Below are positions 54,311 to 64,000 of a DNA stretch of 64,000 nucleotides, one piece after another; position 1 is the first letter of the stretch, and each line of letters begins with the position of its first letter. The translations under genes were made by a program, and so were the position numbers. The stretch is taken from NCBI GenBank assembly GCA_905147135.1, contig LR990049.1, positions 14,525,428 through 14,589,427 on the forward strand, given 5' to 3'. This DNA is from Blastobasis lacticolella (Eukaryota > Arthropoda > Insecta > Lepidoptera > Blastobasidae). The notes beneath the pieces were generated by a model. That model had not been told where the DNA came from. It saw nothing but the letters and a program-made list of their open reading frames with translations, and did not search any database.

Positions 54311-57300
54311 TTGCAATCCCTTGGAGCAGTGAAAGAATTTAACTTTTAAGTCAACACAATAAAAAATAGGTCGTTTATGCTCCGTTAATGCCGGATACGT
54401 TACGCTCGCAAGCGAATCAAAACCTATAGGGTACTTCTCGCTGACCTAGAATCATGAAATTAGCCAAAATAAAGTGCCATTTAGCACAAGTAAAAGAAAA
54501 TCCCGGAAACCGTAAATTTGTAGTTACGTAACAAAAAAATTTTCATTAAACTTATTAAGTTAGGAAAGGAGTTGGGTACATTTGTAACTTTGTAATGTGT
54601 TTATAATATCAAAAAGCTCTCTTTTAAACGTAGCTCGACACGTCTTGTCCGGTTTTTTAATTAATTCTAAATTGGAGAACGGCAACATTATTAAATGCAA
54701 CGTACCGTAAACTATATTTAGTTCAAACGAAATGTTCCACGTATCATATCCAATTTACTGCGCTACAGCTTTGGACGTCGGTACATTTACTAAGCAGCTT
54801 ACGCGCTACACGCTACGAGATTCATGTTTTTAATTATGGTGGATGATCCTCATAATGAAGGAAGCCGTAGTACCCTAACATTACAGTTCTAGTAGATTCC
54901 AATTTTGCGTCGAGGATTCGCGTGGTTGTGATTACTTTTTATTGGGCCGTAACATTTGCAGGCTAAGTTCAATTTTGCCCACAAAGATAGAAGCGGTTGT
55001 GGTTCCCTTCCCGGCAGGTAGCGGGTAGGCCTTGGCCGGCCGCTCGCTCCGGTTTAATATTATGTTTCCGCAGTTCTGCGGCGCGACCTTTGCGGTTCTA
55101 TTTGATTAAATGGCAATAGCTGTGCCTTATAAATCTTTCATTTCGCCCTATCGGATAGAGTTGGAGTACGATTATTATGTCCAACACGAACCTTTGCGTT
55201 GGACGTTGAAATTAAAAATTTAATTACCTTAGGAAATCAACGTGTTTTACGCCATAAAATAATATGGAGGTGTATTAAAAAAATAAGTGATATATTAGAG
55301 ATATCGGCCGCAGTAATACGTGTCTAGATAGGCATCGCGCGCGCACTCCGCTGCGGGCGCGCCGCTCCGCCCAGAACTGAAAGGGTGCCGCACAAAGAGT
55401 GGCTACAATAAAGGCTCAGACAATCGTCGGCAATTAGCCAGAGTAGAATTCGGCTGATCGATAGCTGCTTTTGTCCTTCCCGGCATTAGCGGCGGCTGAA
55501 AAATGACAAATAATCACGGCGAGCCTTCCGAATGGCGACAGGGGCTTGTAAGTCTGCCAGACACTTTGTTTGTTCGCCAAACTGTTTGAGTAACCGCCTT
55601 GATATTATCCGCACGCCCCGCCAGCTCACACGGGCTAAATCAACCGCATACATGCATGCACAACGAATTATAATACTGAGCTGGAAACTAATCATCGGTG
55701 TCACGGTACAAGCGACGACGTAACCTAGCGCGCCTAATTGTAGCGCTACGTTTGTTCTATTGAATTATTCACCTCCACAATAGGTAATTGCTGGGGTTAG
55801 GTGATTTACGGTATCGTGTAATGGAACTTTTGTTCTTTACTTGTTCAGTGTCAGTTGTAGTTTTTATTTAAAATTTTAGTTACCGACTGTTGTTGATGGA
55901 TGTTCCTAACCGGCGCGGCGCGTGTGAGTACCATTCATATATTTCAAGACTATACATTGTTACACGTGACCTCCATCGAGGTCACAGTCTTTTTCTTTTA
56001 GATAACAAAAAAATACATAAAGTAAAGACCGTCCGCCAGTAACGACGAGAGTCCACGCGACGACACCAATAAAACCCTTACTCATTCATCACGCGCGTTA
56101 TCGCACATACACAAGCTAATAACAGATTACCGGTAACCCTATTAAATTAAATTAGCAATACCTTTCATTCCGTGCCCGCTGGGCCATTAGGGCAGTCTCC
56201 CGTGATACGGTGGGAGATAAGCGGCGCTCGGGGCTCGGGGCTCGGGTCACGGCGACATTTGGCAACCTCCGACCCGCGGAGCCCTAGCGGCGGAGGCGCG
56301 GCCGGTGGCGTGCGCCTAACGACCCCGATTTGATCGCCGCCGCGCCGCGCGCCGCCCCGCGGCTCCTAGACGCGTTCGCCTCCGGGTTTCGCTATTTACG
56401 ATTACCTCGCCCGTCGTCATTCGATTGCGAAGTTTCATTTTCTTTTTTTTGTCTTTGTCAAAAGAGATGATTTTAGACACGGCTCTTTTCTAAACCACCT
56501 AAGGAAGCAAACCGCCGGCTGGTACCTAAGCAGATTCCGTACTTTATGGACGTTTGCAATACCAGGGATAGTTTCCTCGTGTGTTTTGGATAAACATTCG
56601 CACCGTAGAACCAACATGGCTCACAAAGAGGCCGTGGGAACAGTATATAAATGAGAGTTTTTAGTTGGAAGACGGACTAGCCGTCGCGGGAACAAGCCCG
56701 CGAAGAGGGGGCGAAGTAATTAAAACTTGCACCCCCGCCGCCCCCGGCAGTACACCGCAATGCTTGCCGGACGCTGCTTTAAACTCTCTCACTACCTAAT
56801 TCTTTCGCTAAATAAGCTTGTCTTGTGCGCCTCATTTGTTTACTTGAATACTATTTTGTTTTCGTTTCAATTTTATGCGATGCGGTGTTGTTTTTGTTTG
56901 AAAATACGACGTTTATGTACAGTAAAAGAGCAGCAGTGCATTACTACTGCACGAAACAATTCCTGCTGAACTACAGCAACATACAGGGTATAAGGTATTT
57001 GGTGCAACTTTAATCTAAATGAGTTGCTAAGAGAAGGGGAATTAGCTTTCCCTTAGGCCCAAATAACTCATCTTTGACGCCAAGGGTACTTTTATATATA
57101 ATAAATAAAAATTTAATCTATGCTATATAAACTTTTTGACAACTGCACAGTAGTGCAGACGAATATGTAAAATAAATTATCGTCAATATTTACTGGTTTC
57201 CATCAGGTGTGAAAACCGCACGTTTGCTTAATAATATTAGTAGTGCTAATTGTTTATATGTAAGATTGTTTCTAAACAAACATATAATATTGGCCCGTTT

Positions 57301-57332
57301 TCCTCTTCTCGTCATTTGAGTCCTGCTGGTAT

Positions 57333-57611
57333 GGTAAGCGAAAATGCGACTGAAGATGGAGCTGCCTCTTACCTATCAACCTTTCATTTTCTCTATCCGT
57401 AAAAGGATACCGTTCGAAGAACACATTCCCCTCTAAGCTGACTAAATACTTGAGATATTTCGTCATCTAACCCCTGCCGGTAAGCGAAGATGCAACTGAA
57501 GATGGAGTTTTCTCTTACTTGTCAACCGTTCATACACTCTATTCGTAAAAGGATACCGATCGAAGAACACAGTCCCCTCTTAGCTGACTAAAATACTAGA
57601 GATATTCACAC
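57333..57611. repeat. Tandem duplication, 146-bp period
   Basis: Two copies starting at 57333 and 57479 (GGTAAGCGAAAATGCGACTG and GGTAAGCGAAGATGCAACTG), sharing TAAAAGGATACCG(T/A)TCGAAG and TAGCTGACTAAA. They differ at about 12% of positions and are non-coding. Confidence 0.8.
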
Positions 57612-60600
57612 AGTCTTTGTTGCGTCTGTGTCGCCGTTTGGTACCGTAAGTGAAGCATTGAGATCGCGATGAAAAGCCGCTTGGAACAATGGTGCGCGGC
57701 GGCTCTCCTCGCAAATACGGCGCTCGTGGGCTCGTTTATTTCGTTTCGCTACAGTTTCATTAAGTGCGAAATGTCGCGGTCGTTTTTTCTTGGCGACGCC
57801 CGCGGCCCGGCAATCCCTCGATTTTTCAACTTTATTGTTGGGCTAAGTTCTGGGCTCTGTGCGCCGCACCGGCGGGAGTCCTGTTCGCCACTTATTATGA
57901 CGCTGCTGCCGACTGTAGGTGTCTTTAGTTTAGGGAAATAGCTTTGGCGTTTATTTTTGTAATTTAAAATTAAATATCACTGTGCAGTAGAGTACTTACC
58001 GTACCGTATTCCATACTGTACCGTATTATCCATATCGTCTATTAACATGTATGTATTATTCACAAAGTTACGTTTCATATAATAATGCTGAAGCGCAGAT
58101 ATTTTGTTCCTCATTTCATGTAACGTAGATAAACGGGAAATCAGATTTTCCTAATAACGCCCCGGGCTTTGTCATGTGTAGATAGGTAAGGTTGGGACGC
58201 AAGCATAAACCGTATTGGGAATAAGGATAGTGGGGTGAAGTGATATCGCCGAGCGAGTTTGTCGAGTAAATGGGTCACCGTGAACGATGCCTTCGCCCTG
58301 ACTCATCCCGTGGCTTGGACGTGAAAAACTCACGCTGTCTTTATCACCTGCCATACTGCGTGAGTAGGACCGACATTCACGACGTTTTAAGGTGGATTCG
58401 GGAGCTTTTTCCTCATATAATAGTACCGGTAAAGACCGGCGCTGCGTGGGAATAAACGGGAAGATAAACGGCGCAGATAAACTCGACTGTATTCGCCATG
58501 ATTCCGACTCGTTGGCGCTCAATGTGACGCGAAATGCCAAATGAGTAGCTTCGTTATGTTATAACAGCACTCGAAAACGTGGGCGTCTTTCCTCCCCACT
58601 GATGAAAAGGAAGAAAAATTGCGTAATCTAACATCCAAATAAGCTGTTATACGTTTGTATACTAGCAATGCAAACGTAGCAAACGAGCAGACAGTCCACC
58701 TGTTTTGCTGTTGGGTTTATTTATTTGGGATTACTTCTTCTGTAGGTATTTAACATACACTGTCTCTTGTACCTCGTGTAATTTCGCTATGTCAATATTA
58801 CGACGTAGACGTAGCAAGACAGTTACATGGGTGCATTGCTGAGGGCCGAGTAAAGGAGCAGGTAATACAGAACCATTTGAACTTGTATATCGTATCAAGA
58901 TGAAAATTATACGCAAAGCTCGACTGTAGTGCCTACATATTGCAATTTAAAATCTGTTTACTGGCACCTAAATAATTCAATCTTGAAAGGACATGACCCT
59001 GCGTGGGAAAGGGGCGAGTGGGGCGGGCTGGGCTTCATGAATAGGCGAGTAGACAAGTAGCGTAGATTAGTCAGCGCCGCGCCGCAATATCCTTGCTGGA
59101 GCGTACGCCGTTTCGACTCTCACTTGTACACTTTTCAAACCGCATTATAAGGTCACAAGCGACAGAATTGACACGCTAGCGGACAGACAGACGTCAGATG
59201 AAAGAGGACTTTGTTTTGATCCTCAGTGAGTGTGTTTTCTTTCGATACCATGCAAAAATACATAGATGTGTAGGTATATATTTCATGTATATATTGTATT
59301 TCTAGTAGGAGTAGGCAGAGACTATACGTTTTGTTCCACTTGCAAAACAGACGAACATTTATGAAAAGGTTGATGAATGTGAAAAAAGCGAAAGAGCTTT
59401 ATCAGGACTCAGGACCAAAGACATTATAGAACGGTTTTCTTGCGAGGTTTCTGAATAGACCGGACAAGTATCGTAGTTAGTTAGTACCTCGCTACAATGC
59501 CGGTTCGTTCTGCAGCTTGGCGTTCCTCGCAAAATATGGCCAACGCCGCTTCTACTCTCATTTACGGCACTAGAAAGTAAGTTTGGCGATGCCAACACTT
59601 ATTTGGTCAGATGAAAGACGCCATGCAAAGAGGGTGTCTTAACATCGACATTGTGTATACTACTCAGTTATAAGTAAACGAGTAGACTTGGCAAGAGGTA
59701 ACTGTCACACATGACATCTATGATTCATACACTTTGGTTTTATAATAAAATCCGCAGTGCGTTGACGCTGTGAGAACTAAGATGATACGAGTGCGCTTCT
59801 TGACTGTAATTCTGCTGGCTACCGTATCCTTTAAACCAGATCACGATAAACACTGACAAAAAATAGTCACGCAACTGATGTAACGACGACTGAAATGTAC
59901 CTACTTATGATAATATACATAACAACCGTTTAATCCCATGAACGCAATAAATACTTTCAGTTTGACTTTGACCCGGTGCGTTGTAAACGTTCCCTCCAAT
60001 TTTTGTTCACAAATCTCCGTCTAACTTGTTAATTGAGTAACAAGGTACGCGTACAAATTTTATTATTGTATTAGCTGTGTCACAAGTAATTCCGTGCGTT
60101 ATTATTTCCTATTACAAGCTCGTGTGACGTGTTAACAGTGGGGTCGCACGCGATCCGCCCGGCCGTTGACACAATGCAATATGTCCGCTGCGGTCTACTA
60201 TCCCCTACCTACCCTCACGTATAACTGCTACAACCTGTCATACATAGTTTGTTAAGCTTATTACACTGGCACACACACTAACAATATGTTATGTTGAGAA
60301 TATGTGCAGATATCACTTGTAATAATAAATGAGGTGTACATTTTGGTACATTTAATAAATTAATGTTGAGCAGTTATGGAAGTAATTTATTATTAAGCAT
60401 AAGAAGCTCAAGTCCATCTACTGTGAAGAAAATCCTTCCGTCGTTGGTTTTTACCGTCATGGGGGCCCCGTGTAAACTGTTCAACCAGTCTCCGGGTACC
60501 TCGCTTCGCCAGCAAAAAAAAACTCGATACTAAATTAGAAATATCTAATCCCGAAATAAAGTTTAAAATAAATCTATTGCTTAGAATACTCTGCCTTATT

Positions 60601-62931
60601 GATACGAGTCCTAATAAATGTTTAAATATGGGAACAAGTATTCTAAATAGCATTTTGCATAACCTCCGTACGCTGCGTGGTCGTACCTAGTAATACCAAT
60701 TTGTAAACTAGAATCTATTTGATCCCGTTCAATGCGCAATAGCAGCTGCAACCGAGCAAACTACAATCTTAATCCAATCACATCAGCAAATACTGACCCC
60801 GCACAGCTTCGTTGTGAAATGCTGAATCTACGCTTATAAATTTACATTATTAAAATTTATTTAATTTACATGTTACAATTAACGTAACAGAGTTACTTTC
60901 GCATTTATGATATGGTTTGGTTTGGATATCGGATACAGGCATTTTAATGTGATGAAAAGACAAATTAACATTCGTTACATTCCAATGATATTTTCATTCC
61001 CTTAATAATTTTCATGTACGTTTTCATTTTTCGCGTTTACATTGTGAGGAATTTCTGTTAAAACAGCATACCTCGTAGGTATTAGCAGGTAGTAAGTCCT
61101 CTTCTTCATCTTGCTTAGCATTATTTCTTACCCACAACGGACGGAAATGAACTGAGGCGACTGCCTTTAGCTTGTTGTTTGTGCATTTGCGTGTTTGTGT
61201 ATGTATGGGAAGGCGGGGTTTCAAATGATGGGGTAAGTTGTTCCGATGCATATAGCTTGGCTATGCCTATGTCTGTTACAATTTTTTCGAAACTACTGGG
61301 CCAATTTCATTGTGGTTTTCGCATATCACAATGTAGCAATTCAAAGCAGGTTCTCAGACATGTTTTATATCAGTAGACCTCCAGGAGGCGCTGCAGCATC
61401 CTGATAAGTGCAAATGCCGATTTGTATAGTTTTAAGTTACTACTAAACCGATTCCGATGCGGTATTTTTGCATTCAAAGCTTGCAATTACGATGATTGTA
61501 GTTAGTTGTAAAAGTAGTGATTTTTTTTATATTGGTTGAATTAACGTTAACATTCTCGACTTTTGCACTATGCATCCATTTCTATACATCAGTAACCACA
61601 TACAGGTCTATAAGATGATCATGATCTGGCCACAAAAATACCATAGGTCCCGAACAAGGGAGGAGGCGTCGCTGTACCGCCAGTGTTGTTCCGATACATG
61701 TCCGCACTTAAAACGGTATAATAACATGATTACGCCAATATAACATTTATTAAGCTGGACGAGGGTTGTGCAAACGAGTTTAATATCGAGACAGGGTCGG
61801 TGGCCTCTGCCGGTTTCGCTACCTATAGTGCTTCACAGTGGTTTATTTAGGTATAGGCTCACAAGACACATGCGTGTGCATTGCAGAATTTGTATGTAGG
61901 CATTATGATGAAAATAAAGTTAACTTCTTTATTTCTTTATACATTTTACCGTATTACCTATATTATTTCAACAATAACATAAATTTGAATAAAATCACAC
62001 AACATCCACCGGTTTGATGCTTGTTCGCTGATTTTTGATTTGAAATCGGGTACTTATATATACCTAACGAAATAATTATTTATTTTTGTAAGTATGCCTG
62101 TGTCCGTAGAGGTCGGGAACTCTGTGTGGTTGTGTCATGCATTATCATCCTCTATGTCGAGGGTTTACGTAAGACCCCTCGCACCTTTAAAACGGTGCTC
62201 TTCATTTTCTGATTTTCAATATATTCCAATACACACAAAAGTATAAAGTATTGCAACAAATATTATGAGAATCATTTAATTCTACTTGAACAAAAAATAT
62301 TTGGGGTAATTGAAAATGTATGCGGTGACTAGTTTAGGTCTATTATTAAGCTGGAATAAGGTGTACATACGCGTGTAGAGTTAAATGGTTCCAACGCTGC
62401 TATTATAAAGCTATTATTTCACGAATATAACTCTGTAATTATGCTATTTTTATCAATGCCGTCGAGTAACTAGTTTTAGTAGTATGTATCGTCGTCGCTA
62501 AAAATACTGCTAATGGTGGAAAACAGTCCATCATTTTAACGATCCATAAAATGATTTAAAAAAAGAATAGTGGATTTAAAACACAAACGTACTTCTGCTA
62601 TGATGCGGGGTACGACGAAATTATTTTTTATATGAGTTTGAATGAGGACACACGTAAGTGAAGCAGATAGCAGATATAACTCATATTTTAAGGAGAATAT
62701 TTTGGCAAAGAACAAGTGAATCTAGAACTCAGTCTTACGTTTACAGCATTATGCACAACAACACAAAGTCACTCGTACATTTGCATCCGTGTGTGCTCTG
62801 CACTTTGGGAGAATTCTGAGTCTACTACTAAATCTGAGTGGACGGACAAACAAACAGTGCGATGTCCAGAGATCACCCCGCCCGCCCCCCGCGGCCCGCT
62901 CAATGACGTCATTAAACTTTAATGCACTTAC

Positions 62932-62949
62932 CTCGTCGTGCTTCGAATG
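62932..62949 (-). CDS. Candidate 18-nt alpha-2/delta microexon
   Basis: CTTTTTCCTTAACACTAG|CATTCGAAGCACGACGAG|GTAAGTGC encodes HSKHDE in phase 0, which fits the phase-0 start of the exon at 54053. In human alpha-2/delta proteins HLKHEF lies directly before the region covered by that exon, and HSKHDE resembles it. The acceptor tract and donor are strong. The match is short, so chance is a real alternative. Confidence 0.42.
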
Positions 62950-64000
62950 CTAGTGTTAAGGAAAAAGCTTATGGGAAGTCATAGTTTTGTATTGACATTT
63001 AAAATTGCCCGAGGTCGTTTAGTCATTTAATTATTATCGTGTTCATCAAAGAGCGTCTAAGTTTAGGGGTGCGCCTCGTACCCCGACGTAGATACCGAGT
63101 ATGAACCCCAGTGTGTCTCTTTTCTTTTATATACGTTAGTTGAACACTAACCGATGCTTTTACATTGAAGTAAAACATCGTGATGAAATCTGTACATTCA
63201 GACGACTAAATGTGTAACCATGATCACATCTAGTGTGGTTCCCTTGACAGGATCACGGGGGTCAAATAGCAGTCGCTTCACCGTAATTACCTGATATGCC
63301 GAATCCTGGATCATGGTCGAGACGGACCCCGGGCCCTCGCGCGAGAGATCACAACGGGGACATTAACGCCAAGATAACGCATTTTGAAATTGTAGTTATT
63401 TGTTAGTTTATGTACATATTTTCAATTTCATGTAACAATACATTCAATTATTGCCGAGTCATCCCTTTGCTTTTGAATATACACTCGCAAAACAATAATC
63501 GAATGAAAACCAAACGGGAACCGTAACGTCGGTCGGCGAATAAATACAAAATGCGTAATTTATGAAACGAAATAAACGTTGAGAGCGCAAAGTCCGTTTT
63601 ATCTCCAGTTATTGTACCTCATATTCGAGTGAGCCCGGATACAACGACGCTATGAACCGGAATGAACAATAGCAACCGCGCGAAACCTCAGCATATTGAT
63701 CAAAGGGATCGCCGGAGCCGCGGCTCCCAGCCAATACCTACCATTTATAAAATGGGTGTGTATAAAATTCTCGTTTAGTACATTGCGTGTTACCTAAGAG
63801 TCCTATTACTGCAGGCGTTGGGACGCGGCTTTGGAATATTGAGTAAGTGGCCTACGGCGTGTCGCTGTCCCACTCGGGCGCGGGCGCTCTCGCGGGTGGG
63901 AAAGGGATGCCGGCAGCGTCTCAAGACTGCGAATCAATAAAGTCCACTCGTATAAAGTCGGGTACTGCAGTGGATATGGGTCACGGTGCACTCCGCGCGC
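62950..64000 (-). other. Upstream end of window, probably alpha-2/delta intron
   Basis: Contains the SINE A copy at 63139-63378. I found no further exon with plausible splice sites and alpha-2/delta similarity. The signal peptide and N-terminal exons must lie beyond the window. Confidence 0.4.
63139..63378 (+). mobile_element. SINE family A copy
   Basis: AACACTAACCGATGCTTTTA, AACATCGTGATGAAATCTGT, GTAACCATGATCACATCTAG, GAATCCTGGATCATGGTCGA and GGGACATTAACGCCAAGATA, the family body without its tRNA head. Confidence 0.7.

Larger units (their letters stand above)
54054..62931 (-). other. Long upstream intron of alpha-2/delta
   Basis: 8.9 kb with no recognisable exon on either strand. It holds a dispersed repeat (54184-54310), a 146-bp tandem duplication (57333-57611), a GC-rich stretch at about 56170-56380 and a plus-strand TATATAAA near 56645. 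Related sequences at 59055-59110 and 59450-59500 (ACAAGTAGCGTAGATTAGTC and ACAAGTATCGTAGTTAGTTA) are too decayed to name. Open frames here have no protein-like features. Confidence 0.5.

Noticed and set aside
57669..57941. 90-codon ORF in the long intron
   Set aside because: No recognisable motif, no conserved start context, flanked by repeats; length is within chance expectation for this base composition.
59055..59600. Possible direct repeat of about 150 bp
   Set aside because: Only scattered matches remain between 59055-59170 and 59450-59600; too diverged to claim without an alignment score.

Overview
The window is insect nuclear DNA and most probably lepidopteran. Split genes have GT-AG introns, and introns are crowded with short inverted-repeat elements, tRNA-derived SINEs and RTE-type LINEs ending in GATGAT tails, plus repeats I recognise from moth and butterfly genomes. 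Nothing in it is prokaryotic. Three conserved genes explain the real coding sequence: Lam (minus, first coding exon only), Mtr4/MTREX (plus, complete) and a voltage-gated calcium channel alpha-2/delta subunit (minus, 3' part).

Region by region. 1-813: first coding exon and part of intron 1 of a Dm0-type lamin. 814-2172: divergent Lam/Mtr4 intergenic interval. 2173-28907: Mtr4, the exosome RNA helicase, reconstructed as 18 exons whose phases all agree (3,090 nt, 1,029 aa). Its 16.3-kb intron 2 is mostly a retrotransposon nest: a full-length RTE element (3286-7599) interrupted by another RTE copy, then a second full-length RTE element (7769-16916) interrupted by an apparently intact two-ORF CR1/jockey-type LINE (10194-14965) and by a long foldback element (15146-16330). 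A decayed copy of Mtr4 exon 1 lies between this nest and exon 3. 28908-32233: tail-to-tail interval. 32234-54053: 23 exons of the alpha-2/delta gene (3,303 nt, 1,100 codons plus stop), all phase-consistent, with VWA, dCache and C-terminal hydrophobic tail regions. 54054-64000: the long 5' intron of the same gene, with one candidate 18-nt microexon.

The most unusual structure is at the 3' end of the alpha-2/delta gene. The 5' splice site of the penultimate exon sits inside a 39-bp minisatellite of about 27 units. Nearly every unit carries the same exon-end/donor sequence, the unit is 13 codons long, and the array is open in the gene's reading frame. Use of a more distal donor would therefore add multiples of 13 residues just before the C-terminal membrane-anchor exon without a frameshift. 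Other features of note are a degenerate metal-ion site in the VWA domain, a 15-nt microexon, a tandemly duplicated partial exon, and pseudo-exon copies in both large genes.

The three genes are not a functional unit: lamin builds the nuclear lamina, Mtr4 feeds RNA to the nuclear exosome, and alpha-2/delta traffics calcium channels at synapses and muscle. All identifications are from recalled family sequence features and hand translation; no database search was run.
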